Positions 15,420 through 24,661 are shown, numbered from the stretch's first letter. The stretch: 64,000 nucleotides of DNA from Mycobacterium aquaticum (GCF_002086485.1 NZ_MVHF01000015.1:1-64000), one strand, 5' to 3'. Notes: a model not told the origin generated them from the letters alone. Numbers and translations: made by a program.

Positions 15420-16298
15420 ATGCAGACCTTCCCCTTGGGTTCGTTCGCTGTGTCACGCGTCGGGTTCGGTGCCATGCAATTGCCCGGGCCCGGCGTGTTC
15501 GGCCCGCCGCGAGACCGCGAGCAGGCTCTGTCGGTGCTGCGGCGGGCAGTCGAGTTGGGCGTCAACCACATCGACACCGCACAGTTCTACGGGCCCGCCG
15601 TCGCCAACGAGTTGATCCGCGCCGCGCTGCACCCGTACCCGTCCGACCTCGCCCTGGTCAGCAAGGTCGGCGCCCGCCGCGACGAGCAGGGGCAGTGGCT
15701 ACCCGCCCAAGACCCCGACGAACTGCGCCGCGGCATCGAGGAAAACCTGCGGACCCTCGACACCGATCGGCTGGCCGCGGTGAACCTGCGCGTCCACGAC
15801 GGCGACGGGATCGGCGTTCCCACCGCCGTCGACCATGACCTGTTCGAGCGGCAATTGACCACGATGATCGCGGCCCGCGACGAAGGCCTGATCGACGGCA
15901 TAGGCCTCAGCAACATCTCCGCGGAACATCTTCGGATTGCGTTGGGCCACACCGAAATCGCTTGTGTGCAGAACGCCTACAACCTGGTCGACCGCAGTGC
16001 TGCGCCCGTGCTGGAGCTCTGCGTCGAGCACGGTATCGCTTTCGTTCCGTTCTTCCCGCTCGGCTCGGCGTTCGATCCGAACAGTCCCGTGCTCGGCAAC
16101 GACACCGTCCGGCAGACCGCCGCCGACCTCGGCCACACGCCTGCGCAGATCGTGCTGGCGTGGACGCTGTCGGTCGCGCCCAACGTATTGCTGATTCCGG
16201 GGACGTCATCACCGGCGCACCTGGAGGAGAACCTTGCGGTGGCGGACATCTCGCTGCCCGACGACATCAAGAGCCGGCTCGACGGGCTGGGCGGGTAG
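15420..16298 (+). CDS. Aldo/keto reductase
   Basis: A 292-residue (alpha/beta)8-barrel oxidoreductase using NADPH. The catalytic tetrad is visible: Asp52 and Tyr57 in HIDTAQFYGPA, Lys82 in VSKVGARRD, and a histidine in NLRVHDGDG. The C-terminal cofactor motif LLIPGTSSPAHLEENLA is typical. It is closest in style to the YajO/Tas-like bacterial group acting on small carbonyl compounds. The gene lies 33 bases after the PadR gene on the same strand and may be its target. The substrate cannot be predicted. Confidence 0.9.
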   Translation: MQTFPLGSFAVSRVGFGAMQLPGPGVFGPPRDREQALSVLRRAVELGVNHIDTAQFYGPAVANELIRAALHPYPSDLALVSKVGARRDEQGQWLPAQDPDELRRGIEENLRTLDTDRLAAVNLRVHDGDGIGVPTAVDHDLFERQLTTMIAARDEGLIDGIGLSNISAEHLRIALGHTEIACVQNAYNLVDRSAAPVLELCVEHGIAFVPFFPLGSAFDPNSPVLGNDTVRQTAADLGHTPAQIVLAWTLSVAPNVLLIPGTSSPAHLEENLAVADISLPDDIKSRLDGLGG

Positions 16299-16302
16299 GG
16301 GC

Positions 16303-16983
16303 ATGACCGAAGAGATCACCGCATACGTCGTTCCTGCCCTCGTGGCCGTGCTTGCGGCTGCCGGCACCACCATCGGCATCCAGTTCCGCGATGTCGACGC
16401 CTACGAGCGTCGGCGCGGATTCTGGCAGTGGCTGCTGGTGTTGCTCGCCGCGCTGGCGACCCTGGGGGCCACCAACTCGGCATCCGGGGCCGGGAGCCTG
16501 CTTGAGGCCAGCTTGTTGTCGGTGCTGGCGATGGCAGCGGTAATCCTCGGGCACGTGATGTGGCGCAGGCGAGTTCCCGATGCCGAACCACGCACCCAGA
16601 GGCTCGCGGTGGCGGCGTCCGCCTTGGCCGTCGTCGTCGTCGCGGCTTCGGTGACATTCACCTACATATCCGGCAAGGGGTGCCGCCAGGCCCAGCCGCT
16701 GGTGCAGTCCAGCCGAGCAAGCTCGGGCCTGATCCTTCCGTCGTTCGCCGCCAACCAGGGCCCGACGGTCGGCGACTTCAACGAGTGGGCCAAGGTGATC
16801 GACGAGCAGGCAAAGCAGGTGACCTCGGGCAAGGCCGCCGAGCATGCTCGACGGCTGGGTGACTTGGCGGGCCAGATCGCCGATGCCGAGCGGACCAACG
16901 ACAAGGGTCGGCACGCCATGCTTGGCGTGCAGTACTACGACGAACTCAAGGGTCTGCTGATGACGTGCCCGCCGCCCCGGTGA
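16303..16983 (+). CDS. Membrane protein of unknown function
   Basis: A 226-residue protein, unrecognised. Four hydrophobic segments are visible: about residues 7-26 (VVPALVAVLAAAGTTIGI), 42-60 (FWQWLLVLLAALATLG), 65-85 (GSLLEASLLSVLAMAAVILG) and 104-122 (VAASALAVVVVAASVTFTYI). About 100 residues of soluble, probably extracytoplasmic, domain follow, with two cysteines (KGCRQAQ, LMTCPPP) that could form a disulfide. The ATG is 4 bases after the aldo/keto reductase stop, so the genes are likely cotranscribed. The stop touches the convergent glpK. Confidence 0.7.
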   Translation: MTEEITAYVVPALVAVLAAAGTTIGIQFRDVDAYERRRGFWQWLLVLLAALATLGATNSASGAGSLLEASLLSVLAMAAVILGHVMWRRRVPDAEPRTQRLAVAASALAVVVVAASVTFTYISGKGCRQAQPLVQSSRASSGLILPSFAANQGPTVGDFNEWAKVIDEQAKQVTSGKAAEHARRLGDLAGQIADAERTNDKGRHAMLGVQYYDELKGLLMTCPPPR

Positions 16984-16984
16984 C

Positions 16985-18517
16985 TCAGTCGATGTCGACC
17001 CAATCCAGCGTGCGCGCAACGGCTTTCTGCCACCCGGCGTACCCGCTGGAGCGCTGATCGTCATCCCACTGCGGGCTCCAGCGTTCGCCTTCCTGCCAAT
17101 TGGCGCGCAGATCGTCGGCATTGCGCCAGAACCCGACGGCCAACCCGGCCGCATAGGCCGCACCGAGCGCGGTGGTCTCGGCGACCACCGGCTTGACCAC
17201 GTCCACGCCGAGCACATCGGCCTGGATCTGCATGCACAGCCGGTTGGCGGTGATTCCGCCGTCGACCTTCAGAACCTCAAGGTGCACACCGGAATCGGCT
17301 TCCATCGCGTCGACCACGTCGCGGCTCTGGTAGCAGATGGCCTCCAGCGTCGCGCGGGCCACGTGCGCGTTGGTGTTGAACCGCGACAGCCCGACGATGG
17401 CGCCGCGGGCGTCCGAGCGCCAGTACGGCGCAAACAGTCCCGAGAACGCGGGCACGAAGTAGACGCCGCCGTTGTCGGCGACCTGCCGCGCCAGCGACTC
17501 GCTCTGCGCAGCGCCGCTGATGATGCCGAGCTGATCGCGTAACCACTGCACGGCCGATCCGGTCACCGCGATCGAACCTTCCAGGGCGTAAACGGGTTTC
17601 GCCGGAGTGCCATCCGCGGCCGCGAACTGGTAGCACACCGTGGTCAGCAGGCCGTTTTCGGACCGGACCATCTTCTCGCCGGTGTTGAGCAGCAGGAAAT
17701 TGCCTGTGCCATAGGTGTTCTTGGCCTCGCCGGCATCAAGACACACCTGCCCGACCATCGCGGCCTGCTGGTCGCCGAGGATGCCCGTCACCGGCACTTC
17801 ACCGGCCAGCGGTCCGTCGGCGCGGGTCAGCCCATATGGGGTGGGCGACGACGACGGCTTGATCTCGGGCAGCATCTGCCGCGGAATCCCGAAGAACGAC
17901 AACAGTTCATCGTCCCAGTCGAGGGTCTCCAGGTTCATCAGCATGGTGCGGCTGGCATTGGTGACGTCGGTGACGTGCACGCCACCCCGATGGCCGCCGG
18001 TCAGGTTCCACACCAGCCAACTGTCGGGGTTGCCGAAGATCGCGTCACCGTTCTCGGCGGCGGCCCGCACCCCGTCGACGTTCTCCAGGATCCACTGGAT
18101 CTTGCCGCCCGAGAAGTACGTTGCGGGCGGCAGCCCGGCCTTGTGCCGGATCACGTCGCCGCGGCCGTCGCGGTCCAGGGCGGCGGCGATGCGGTCGGTG
18201 CGGGTGTCCTGCCACACGATGGCGTTGTGGTACGGCCTGCCGGTGTGGCGGTTCCATACGAGCGTGGTCTCACGCTGGTTGGTGATGCCCAGCCCGGCGA
18301 GGTCCGTCGCGGAGAGCCGGGTCTTGTTCAGCGCGGTCATGATGACCGCCGCGGTGCGCTCCCAGATCTCCACCGGATTGTGTTCGACCCATCCGGCGCG
18401 CGGCAGGATCTGCTCGTGCTCCAGCTGATGGCGGCCCACCTCGGCGCCCGCGTGGTCGAAGATCATGCAGCGGGTGCTTGTGGTGCCCTGGTCGATGGCT
18501 GCGACGAAATCGGCCAC
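16985..18517 (-). CDS. glpK: Glycerol kinase
   Basis: A 510-residue FGGY-family kinase phosphorylating glycerol to glycerol 3-phosphate with ATP in the cytosol. Family marks include the N-terminal phosphate loop DQGTTSTRCMIFD, GLGITNQRETTLVWN, the activity-site stretch AIVWQDTRTDRIA, EVPVTGILGDQQAAMVGQ, and the C-terminal FGGY signature GGITANRLCMQIQADVLGVDV. Full length for the family. It is divergent from a methyltransferase gene 50 bases away and is not next to glpF or glpD here. The position corresponds to Rv3696c in M. tuberculosis, from memory of the gene order. Confidence 0.97.
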   Translation of the reverse strand: MADFVAAIDQGTTSTRCMIFDHAGAEVGRHQLEHEQILPRAGWVEHNPVEIWERTAAVIMTALNKTRLSATDLAGLGITNQRETTLVWNRHTGRPYHNAIVWQDTRTDRIAAALDRDGRGDVIRHKAGLPPATYFSGGKIQWILENVDGVRAAAENGDAIFGNPDSWLVWNLTGGHRGGVHVTDVTNASRTMLMNLETLDWDDELLSFFGIPRQMLPEIKPSSSPTPYGLTRADGPLAGEVPVTGILGDQQAAMVGQVCLDAGEAKNTYGTGNFLLLNTGEKMVRSENGLLTTVCYQFAAADGTPAKPVYALEGSIAVTGSAVQWLRDQLGIISGAAQSESLARQVADNGGVYFVPAFSGLFAPYWRSDARGAIVGLSRFNTNAHVARATLEAICYQSRDVVDAMEADSGVHLEVLKVDGGITANRLCMQIQADVLGVDVVKPVVAETTALGAAYAAGLAVGFWRNADDLRANWQEGERWSPQWDDDQRSSGYAGWQKAVARTLDWVDID

Positions 18518-18567
18518 TGTGGTCCTTTCCCGAGTCGCTGTCGCTCCTACTCTCCGAAACGTCCATC

Positions 18568-19362
18568 ATGGCTTACGTGGCACCCGGAGCTGATTCTCTT
18601 CGTACTCGCGGCACGTCGGCCAAAACCGGTATCGAGCGCATGCCGCGCGGCGGCTACGACGCATCCTGCCTGGACCGGCTACTGCAAACCGAGCGGTTGG
18701 AGTACATCGACCGCGACGACGGTGTCGGGGCGCGCAGGCAGCAGGTGCTCGACGCCCTGGACTGGACCGGCCGGATCTTCCGTAACCACGAGAAGTTCGC
18801 CGCGATCGCCCTGGACCTGGTCGCCGACGTGCCCGACCCGAGGATTCTGGAGCTCGGCGCGGGCCACGGTGGACTGTCACGTCAGCTGCTGCACGACCAT
18901 CCGTCGGCTCGCGTCACCGTCTCCGACGTCGACCGGGTGTCGGTGGACGCACTGTCCGCGGGTGAGCTCGGCATTCATCCCCGCGCGCAGGTCCGCGAAC
19001 TCGACGCGACGGCGATCGACGCCGCCGACGGCAGCTTCGACCTGGCGGTCTTCGCGCTGTCGTTTCATCATCTGCCTCCCACGCAGGCGTCCCGGGTGTT
19101 CGCCGAGGGCACCCGCGTCGCGGACACCCTGCTGATCATCGACCTGCCGCGCCCGCCCGCCCCGCTGCATCTGCTGAGGCTTGCGACGATGCTGCCTGCC
19201 GCGCCGTTCATCCCGTTCATCCACGACGGCGTCATCAGCTCGCTGCGCTCCTACAGTCCCTCGGCGCTGCGCAGCCTGGCCCTGCACGCCGACCGGAACA
19301 TCGAGATCGAACTGCGCAGCGGGCTCACGCTGCCCCAGATCGTGATCGCGCGCCGCGGCTAG
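18568..19362 (+). CDS. Class I SAM-dependent methyltransferase, substrate unknown
   Basis: The ATG at 18568 gives 264 residues. The SAM-binding motif I is ILELGAGHGGLSRQLL, the acidic strand end is VTVSDVDRVSV, and motif IV is FDLAVFALSFHHLPP. The N-terminal 75 residues (DRLLQTERLEYIDRDDGVGA) are probably a substrate cap. The C-terminal segment PRPPAPLHLLRLATMLPAAP is hydrophobic and may contact a membrane or lipid substrate. It overlaps the convergent acyltransferase by 4 bases. Nothing in the neighbourhood fixes the substrate. Confidence 0.85.
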   Translation: MAYVAPGADSLRTRGTSAKTGIERMPRGGYDASCLDRLLQTERLEYIDRDDGVGARRQQVLDALDWTGRIFRNHEKFAAIALDLVADVPDPRILELGAGHGGLSRQLLHDHPSARVTVSDVDRVSVDALSAGELGIHPRAQVRELDATAIDAADGSFDLAVFALSFHHLPPTQASRVFAEGTRVADTLLIIDLPRPPAPLHLLRLATMLPAAPFIPFIHDGVISSLRSYSPSALRSLALHADRNIEIELRSGLTLPQIVIARRG

Positions 19363-20498
19363 CGTCGCGGCCGGGTGAGCCGCTGCAGCAGCCAGGCCGG
19401 CGGCACCGTGGCGGCCAGCGTGACAGCGAACAGCACGACGGCCGAGCCGGTGTAGACGGGCCACCGCAGTACGAGCGCCATCACCAGATCCATGACCACC
19501 ACGTGCAGCAAGAAGATCTCGTACGAGATCTCCCCCAACCACACCAGTGGCCGGCTGCCCATCAACCGGGCGTACCCGCCGGAATCGCCCAACGCGAGCG
19601 GCGCCACCACCAGCGTGGCGATCACGGCGTACATCACCGTCTTGGAGATGTCTTCGAACAGGGTCAGCGTGACGGCGGTGGTCCGCCCGGCGATCGGCGT
19701 CGACACCACCAGGTAGCAGGCCACCGCCAACGGCAACACCGCCAGCGCGTAGCACCGCACTCCCATCGCCGCCAGTACCGCGAGCATCATGCCGCCGGCG
19801 AACCAGGCCAGGTAGTGCGGCAGCCACGTTCCCGCGCCGACCGGCAGCCAGTGGGTGTTGTGCAGGATCACCAGCCAGGCCGGGCTCACCACGGCCGCCA
19901 CCACCAGGCCCGCGAGCAGCAGCACCGGCCGGAACCGGCGTCGGCACAGCAGTGCGAGCAGGAGGTAGGCCAGCAGCGGCAGTGTCGCGTAGAACGCCAC
20001 CTCCACGGCCAGGCTCCACATCTGTGACAGGCCCTGATGTAGGTAGGCGGTGAAGTAGTTGTCGCTGTAGATCTGGGTCAAGGTCAGGTTGCGCAGCAGG
20101 CCCGTCCAGGTGTGCCCCGGATTGGGGCGCACCGGACGCAGCTGGTAGATCCCGAACACCAGCAGCACCGTCACCACGTACGCGGGCACGATCCGGCGGA
20201 ACCGGCTGCGCGCATAACGCAGCACCGACGGCGGCCTGCCACCGTCCACCGCCGCCCGCAGCCACGGGCGGAACAACAACAGGCCCGACAGCACGAAGAA
20301 GATCGGCACCCCGACCTCCAGCCGCGCACCGAGCAGCCCGACGTAGCCGTGGGTCAGCAGCCCGGTGCCGTAGGACGCATGGGTTCCCATCACCGCCAGC
20401 GCAGCGACGGCCCGCACCCCGGTCAGCGCGGCGATGCGGTCGACGCTGCCGACCTGTTCGAGCCCGCCCTGATCCTCGTCAGCTCGTCGGGCACACAA
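19359..20498 (-). CDS. Acyltransferase 3 family membrane protein (OafA/YrhL-like)
   Basis: A 379-residue membrane protein with about ten transmembrane helices. The family signature lies at the N-terminus: IAALTGVRAVAALAVMGTHA (catalytic-type histidine after the first helix), then GVPIFFVLSGLLLFRPW and RYARSRFRRIVPAYVVT. These enzymes move acetyl or other acyl groups onto sugars, glycolipids or peptidoglycan at the membrane. No SGNH domain is attached. In mycobacteria relatives modify cell-envelope glycolipids. Divergent from the GCS2-like gene across 61 bases. Confidence 0.88.
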   Translation of the reverse strand: MCARRADEDQGGLEQVGSVDRIAALTGVRAVAALAVMGTHASYGTGLLTHGYVGLLGARLEVGVPIFFVLSGLLLFRPWLRAAVDGGRPPSVLRYARSRFRRIVPAYVVTVLLVFGIYQLRPVRPNPGHTWTGLLRNLTLTQIYSDNYFTAYLHQGLSQMWSLAVEVAFYATLPLLAYLLLALLCRRRFRPVLLLAGLVVAAVVSPAWLVILHNTHWLPVGAGTWLPHYLAWFAGGMMLAVLAAMGVRCYALAVLPLAVACYLVVSTPIAGRTTAVTLTLFEDISKTVMYAVIATLVVAPLALGDSGGYARLMGSRPLVWLGEISYEIFLLHVVVMDLVMALVLRWPVYTGSAVVLFAVTLAATVPPAWLLQRLTRPRR

Positions 20499-20559
20499 TT
20501 GCCGAGCCTATTACGCAATTTTCCTGCGCACGCCATCCCCGACGTTGTTGCATCGGCGT

Positions 20560-22029
20560 GTGGGCGAAGAGGTCAGCAAAACCGAGTACACCCGGGCGCA
20601 CCGGCAGGAGTACCGCCGCAAGGTGCAGCTCTGCCTCGACGTGTTCGAAACCATGCTCACGCAGTCGCGCTTCGAGTTCGAGCGGCCGCTGACCGGCATG
20701 GAGATCGAATGCAACCTGGTGGACAACGCCTACCAGCCGGCGATGATGAACCAGGATGTCCTGACCTCCATCGCCGATCCCGCGTACCAAACCGAATTGG
20801 GCGCCTACAACATCGAATTCAATGTGCCACCCCGCCCGTTGCCCGGCCGCGCGGCACTCGACCTCGAATCCGAGGTGCGGGACAGCCTCAACGCCGCGGA
20901 GATCAAGGCCAACCAGAACGGCGCTCACATCGTGATGGTCGGCATCCTGCCGACGCTTATGCCCGAACATCTTTCGGCGGGCTGGATGAGCGAGTCGACG
21001 CGGTACCAGGCCCTCAACGACTCGATCTTCACCGCTCGCGGTGAAGACATGACGATCGACATCGCAGGCCCGGAGCGCCTTTCGCTGCAGGCCGCGTCCA
21101 TCGCCCCGGAATCGGCGTGCACCAGCATGCAGCTGCACTTGCAGGTCTCCCCCGCCGATTTCGCTCGCAACTGGAACGCCGCCCAGGTGCTGGCCGGCCC
21201 GCAGCTGGCCGTCGGCGCCAATTCGCCGTATTTCTTCGGCCACCAGCTGTGGGCCGAGACTCGCATCGAACTCTTCACCCAGGCCACCGACACCCGGCCC
21301 GACGAACTCAAGACCCAGGGCGTGCGGCCGCGGGTGTGGTTCGGCGAGCGCTGGATCACCTCGATCTTCGACCTGTTCGAGGAGAACGTGCGCTATTTCC
21401 CCTCGCTGCTGCCCGAGCTGTCCGACGAGGATCCGGTGGCCGTGCTCGCCGCGGGCCGCGCTCCGCGACTGCCCGAGCTGCGGCTGCACAACGGCACGAT
21501 CTACCGGTGGAACCGCCCGGTCTACGACGTCGTCGACGGCCTGCCGCACCTGCGGGTGGAGAACCGGGTGCTGCCCGCGGGCCCGACCGTGGTGGACATG
21601 ATGGCCAACTCGGCGTTCTACTACGGTCTGCTGCGCACCCTGTCCGAGGAGGACCGGCCGATCTGGACCAAGCTGAGTTTCGCCGCAGCACAACATAATT
21701 TCGAGTCGGCCGCGCAGCACGGCATGGAGGCCCGGCTCTACTGGCCCGGGCTCGGCGAGGTGACGCCCGACGAACTGGTGCTACGCCAGCTGCTGCCGAT
21801 GGCGCACGAAGGGCTGCGCCGCTGGGGTGTCGCCGGCGAGGTGTGCGACCGGTATCTGGGGGTCATCGAGGGACGGGCGAAAACCGGGCAGACCGGTGCG
21901 GCATGGCAGGTCGCGACGGTGCAGAAAATCGAAGAAGGCGGCGTGTCGCGGCCCCAGGCGTTGGCCGAAATGTTACGGCTATACGTCCAGTGGATGCACA
22001 GTAATGAGCCCGTCCACAGCTGGGAATGA
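20560..22029 (+). CDS. GCS2-family carboxylate-amine ligase-like protein (Rv3698-like)
   Basis: The start is uncertain: GTG at 20560 is preferred (489 residues), TTG at 20545 is possible, and neither has a strong ribosome site. The glutamate-cysteine ligase 2 fold is suggested by LTGMEIECNLVDNAYQPA, YNIEFNVPPRPLPG, SMQLHLQVSPADFARNWNAA and RVENRVLPAGPTVVDMMANSAF. These match the metal/ATP-binding EIE and N-E strand pattern of the family. The gene sits where M. tuberculosis has Rv3698, a conserved protein of unknown substrate. It is followed after 19 bases by a methyltransferase and may act in the same path. This is a second GCS2-like gene besides egtA in the window. Confidence 0.75.
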   Translation: MGEEVSKTEYTRAHRQEYRRKVQLCLDVFETMLTQSRFEFERPLTGMEIECNLVDNAYQPAMMNQDVLTSIADPAYQTELGAYNIEFNVPPRPLPGRAALDLESEVRDSLNAAEIKANQNGAHIVMVGILPTLMPEHLSAGWMSESTRYQALNDSIFTARGEDMTIDIAGPERLSLQAASIAPESACTSMQLHLQVSPADFARNWNAAQVLAGPQLAVGANSPYFFGHQLWAETRIELFTQATDTRPDELKTQGVRPRVWFGERWITSIFDLFEENVRYFPSLLPELSDEDPVAVLAAGRAPRLPELRLHNGTIYRWNRPVYDVVDGLPHLRVENRVLPAGPTVVDMMANSAFYYGLLRTLSEEDRPIWTKLSFAAAQHNFESAAQHGMEARLYWPGLGEVTPDELVLRQLLPMAHEGLRRWGVAGEVCDRYLGVIEGRAKTGQTGAAWQVATVQKIEEGGVSRPQALAEMLRLYVQWMHSNEPVHSWE

Positions 22030-22048
22030 CTCGCGTACGTTGGATTGC

Positions 22049-22726
22049 ATGGCATCTGATCAGGTTTTGGATTGGGACGGCGCCTATCGGGGTGTAGGCG
22101 AATTCGAGGGCCCGCCACCGTGGAATATCGGCGAACCGCAGCCGGAGTTGGCGGCGCTGCACCGGGCCGGGAAATTCCGCAGTGACGTGCTCGACGCCGG
22201 CTGCGGCCACGCGGAACTGTCGCTGGCCCTGGCCGCCGACGGCTACACCGTGGTGGGCATGGATTTGAGCCCGACGGCGATCGCCGCGGCCAATCGCACC
22301 GCCCAGGAACGCAACTTGAGCACCGCCAGCTTCGTGCAGGGTGACATCACGTCGTTCCGGGGCTACGACGGCCGGTTCAACACCGTGGTCGACTCGACGC
22401 TGTTCCACTCGCTGCCGGTGGAGGGACGCGACGGTTATCTCAGTTCGATCCACCGGGCCTCGGCCCCCGGCGCCGCGTACTACGTGCTGGTGTTCGCCAA
22501 GGGCGCGTTCCCCGAGGGGCTCGAGACCAAGCCCAACGAGGTCGACGAGGACGAGGTGCGCGCCGCGGTGTCCCAGTACTGGGTGATCGACGACATCCGC
22601 CCGGCGTTCATCCACGCGAACGCGACGGCCATCCCGGGCACCCCGGTCGAGCCTCTGCCGCACGACAAAGACGAGAAGGGCCGCGTCAAGTTCCCGGCCT
22701 TTCTGCTGACCGCCCACAAGGGCTGA
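22049..22726 (+). CDS. Class I SAM-dependent methyltransferase (Rv3699-like)
   Basis: The ATG at 22049 gives 225 residues. Motif I is VLDAGCGHAELSLALAADGY, the acidic residue is in VVGMDLSPTAIAAANRT, then FVQGDITSF and FNTVVDSTLFHSLP. An N-terminal PPWNIGEPQPELAAL segment is typical of the small thiopurine/halide methyltransferase-like group found in several copies in mycobacteria. It lies 19 bases after the GCS2-like gene on the same strand and is likely cotranscribed. The pair keeps the order of Rv3698-Rv3699. Substrate unknown. Confidence 0.85.
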   Translation: MASDQVLDWDGAYRGVGEFEGPPPWNIGEPQPELAALHRAGKFRSDVLDAGCGHAELSLALAADGYTVVGMDLSPTAIAAANRTAQERNLSTASFVQGDITSFRGYDGRFNTVVDSTLFHSLPVEGRDGYLSSIHRASAPGAAYYVLVFAKGAFPEGLETKPNEVDEDEVRAAVSQYWVIDDIRPAFIHANATAIPGTPVEPLPHDKDEKGRVKFPAFLLTAHKG

Positions 22727-22735
22727 GGCTCAGCT

Positions 22736-22800
22736 CCGCGAGCGTGCGTGTAGGCCGCTCAACACGCCGTGAGGTGTCGGCAGTTTCGTCACACTCGCGC
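22736..22800. repeat. Palindromic intergenic element, copy 1 (single unit)
   Basis: It begins CCGCGAGCGTGCGTGT and ends TTTCGTCACACTCGCGC; the ends are reverse complements with one mismatch. The left 16 bases are identical to the outer arms of the elements at 23843-23981 and 57125-57318, and the right part matches an internal segment of the 23.9-kb copy. It lies 10 bases after the methyltransferase stop. Confidence 0.7.
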
Positions 22801-22958
22801 CCCGGCGACCGTGACGTAGTGTCGGCACGTCGCGGCTGACCGGACTTTCACTCTTTCTCCCCTGGCCGACCGGGTAGTGTTCGCCCGCCCGGTCGGCCCA
22901 CAATCCCGCCCGGTTGGTGCGGGCGCGAGCCGGTCTGCCACCAATAGCGTTGTGTGGC

Positions 22959-23840
22959 ATGACAGTTGCCGTATTCGATCGCGTAGAGGTCGACCCGCTC
23001 GCGCCCGCCCCGCGCGGAACGTGGAGTGCCCCCGGAGTTCAGGTGCGACGCCGGCGCGGGCCCCACGTGGCGCATCCGGGCACGCTGTGCACTGCCCGGT
23101 TCTGCGCGCAGCGCCACGGCGACTCCTTGACCGTCGAACACGATTTCACCCCTGGCGAGCTCTCCGATGAGCTCGCCGTACTCCTGACCGAGCAACTCGG
23201 CGGGATACTGCGCGGCCAAGCGGATTTCGAGCTGGTCTTCACCGGCGTCGTACGGTCCACGGTCGACGGCGGGCTCCCGGCCTGGGTGCGCTTCTACCGC
23301 AATTCCCTCACCGCGCTCGAATCGGGCGCCGCGGCATTCGCACCCGTTCACCGCCGCGCGGCCGAGCTGGTTACCGGTCGACGGCTGCTGGACCTCGGAT
23401 CGTGCTTCGGGTTTTTCCCGCTCCGGCTGAGTCGGCTCGGATTCGATGTGACGGCAAGCGATCTCAGCGCTCCCACGATGGATCTGCTGGCCCGGGTCAG
23501 CGCGCGGCTGCACCGCCCGGTGCGGACGCTGGCCTGCGACGCCGCGCGGGTACCGATGCCCGACAACGCCGCCGACACCGTCACCGCGTTACACCTGCTC
23601 GAACACCTGCCCGCCGCGACGGGCGATGCGGTGCTCGCCGAGGCGCTGCGCCTGGCCCGCGACCGCGTGGTGCTCGCAGTGCCGTTCGAAGAGCAACCGC
23701 AGGCCTGCTACGGGCACATCCGGCGGTTCGACATCGCCGAGTTGGCGCGGTTGGGTGAGCGAGCCCGCGAGCTCCACCCGGGCGTGCGCGTCACGGTGTC
23801 CGAGCATCACGGTGGCTGGCTCGTGTTGGATCTGGGTTGA
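22959..23840 (+). CDS. mftM: Mycofactocin oligosaccharide methyltransferase MftM
   Basis: The ATG at 22959 gives 293 residues. The C-terminal two-thirds is a class I SAM methyltransferase: RRLLDLGSCFGFFPLRL (motif I), FDVTASDLSAPTMD, ADTVTALHLLEHLP. The N-terminal 130 residues are a specific domain (TFSV-like FTPGELSDELAVLLTEQLGG, AWVRFYRNSLTALESG). In M. smegmatis the gene next to the mnoR response regulator encodes MftM, which methylates the glucose chain of the redox cofactor mycofactocin. Domain layout and neighbourhood agree with that. The link fits, because the mno alcohol dehydrogenase nearby belongs to the family that uses mycofactocin as electron acceptor. The mft core cluster itself is not in this window. 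Confidence 0.8.
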   Translation: MTVAVFDRVEVDPLAPAPRGTWSAPGVQVRRRRGPHVAHPGTLCTARFCAQRHGDSLTVEHDFTPGELSDELAVLLTEQLGGILRGQADFELVFTGVVRSTVDGGLPAWVRFYRNSLTALESGAAAFAPVHRRAAELVTGRRLLDLGSCFGFFPLRLSRLGFDVTASDLSAPTMDLLARVSARLHRPVRTLACDAARVPMPDNAADTVTALHLLEHLPAATGDAVLAEALRLARDRVVLAVPFEEQPQACYGHIRRFDIAELARLGERARELHPGVRVTVSEHHGGWLVLDLG

Positions 23841-23842
23841 CC

Positions 23843-23981
23843 TGCACCGCGAGCGTGCGTGTCTGCTGCCCGACGCACCGTGAAACGTCAGCATTTTCGT
23901 CACGCTCGCGCGCCGCGAGGGTGCACAATTTGACGGCACACCGCGGCGTGTTGACCAGCAGACACGCACGCTCGCGGTGCA
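23843..23981. repeat. Palindromic intergenic element, copy 2, with perfect 26-bp terminal inverted repeats
   Basis: The first 26 bases (23843-23868, beginning TGCACCGCGAGCGTGCGTGT) are the exact reverse complement of the last 26 (23956-23981). An inner segment TTTCGTCACGCTCGCGC near 23894-23910 pairs with the left arm as well, so the element can fold in nested ways. It fills the gap between the convergent mftM and mnoR genes. No target duplication is visible at its edges. Confidence 0.8.
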
Positions 23982-24004
23982 GAGGAAGTCACGGTGCCAG
24001 GGAA

Positions 24005-24661
24005 TCAGATCAACCCACGCTTGCTGGCGGCGTACACGGCTTCGGCGCGACGGCTGACCTGCAGCTTGCGCATGATGTTGCTGACGTGGAACTTGGCCGT
24101 GGTGGCCGAAATATACAGGCGCTCACCGATCTTGACGTTGGACAGGCCCGCTGCCAGCAGTCGCAGCACTTCGAGCTCTCGATCGGTGAGCTGTTCGCGT
24201 GGTTCGCTTCTGCCACTGAGCGTGCGGACGACGGCGGCGGCACTGCGCGAGTCGAAGGCGCTCTCGCCCGCGGAGATGGCCCGGATCGCACGCACCAGCT
24301 CGGTGGTGTCGACGTCCTTGACCACATAGCCGCGAGCCCCGGCATGCACCGCACGAACCACCAGGTCGTCGTCGAGGAACGTCGTCAGCACCAGCAGCCC
24401 GACCTCGGGGTGCGCTGCGGACAGCTTGGCGCACAACGACAAACCCTCGAAATCGGACCCGGCGGAGAGCTTGAGGTCCAGCAGCACCACGTCGGGCCGC
24501 ATGGCAGCAACCATCGCCTCGGCTTCCGGCTCAGAGGCGGCCTCCCCGACCACCACGAGGTCGTGCTCGCGCTCCAGCACCGAGCGCAGACCCTGCCGCA
24601 GGATCGCGTGATCGTCGACGAGCGCCAGCCGGATCGCTCTGATCTTGGTGTCAACCGTCAT
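24005..24661 (-). CDS. mnoR: NarL/LuxR-type response regulator MnoR
   Basis: The ATG at 24661 gives 218 residues. The receiver domain (residues 8-125) shows LALVDDHAILRQGL with the acidic pair, the phosphoacceptor in VVLLDLKLSAG, and the lysine in GYVVKDVDT. The LuxR helix-turn-helix (about 150-210) is LTDRELEVLRLLAAGLSNVK then FHVSNIMRKLQVSRRAEAVY. It overlaps the sensor kinase gene by 11 bases, so the two are made together. In M. smegmatis MnoSR is the two-component pair needed for expression of mno and the neighbouring alcohol dehydrogenase, responding to 1,3-propanediol or related diols. The same role is inferred here from layout. Confidence 0.87.
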   Translation of the reverse strand: MTVDTKIRAIRLALVDDHAILRQGLRSVLEREHDLVVVGEAASEPEAEAMVAAMRPDVVLLDLKLSAGSDFEGLSLCAKLSAAHPEVGLLVLTTFLDDDLVVRAVHAGARGYVVKDVDTTELVRAIRAISAGESAFDSRSAAAVVRTLSGRSEPREQLTDRELEVLRLLAAGLSNVKIGERLYISATTAKFHVSNIMRKLQVSRRAEAVYAASKRGLI

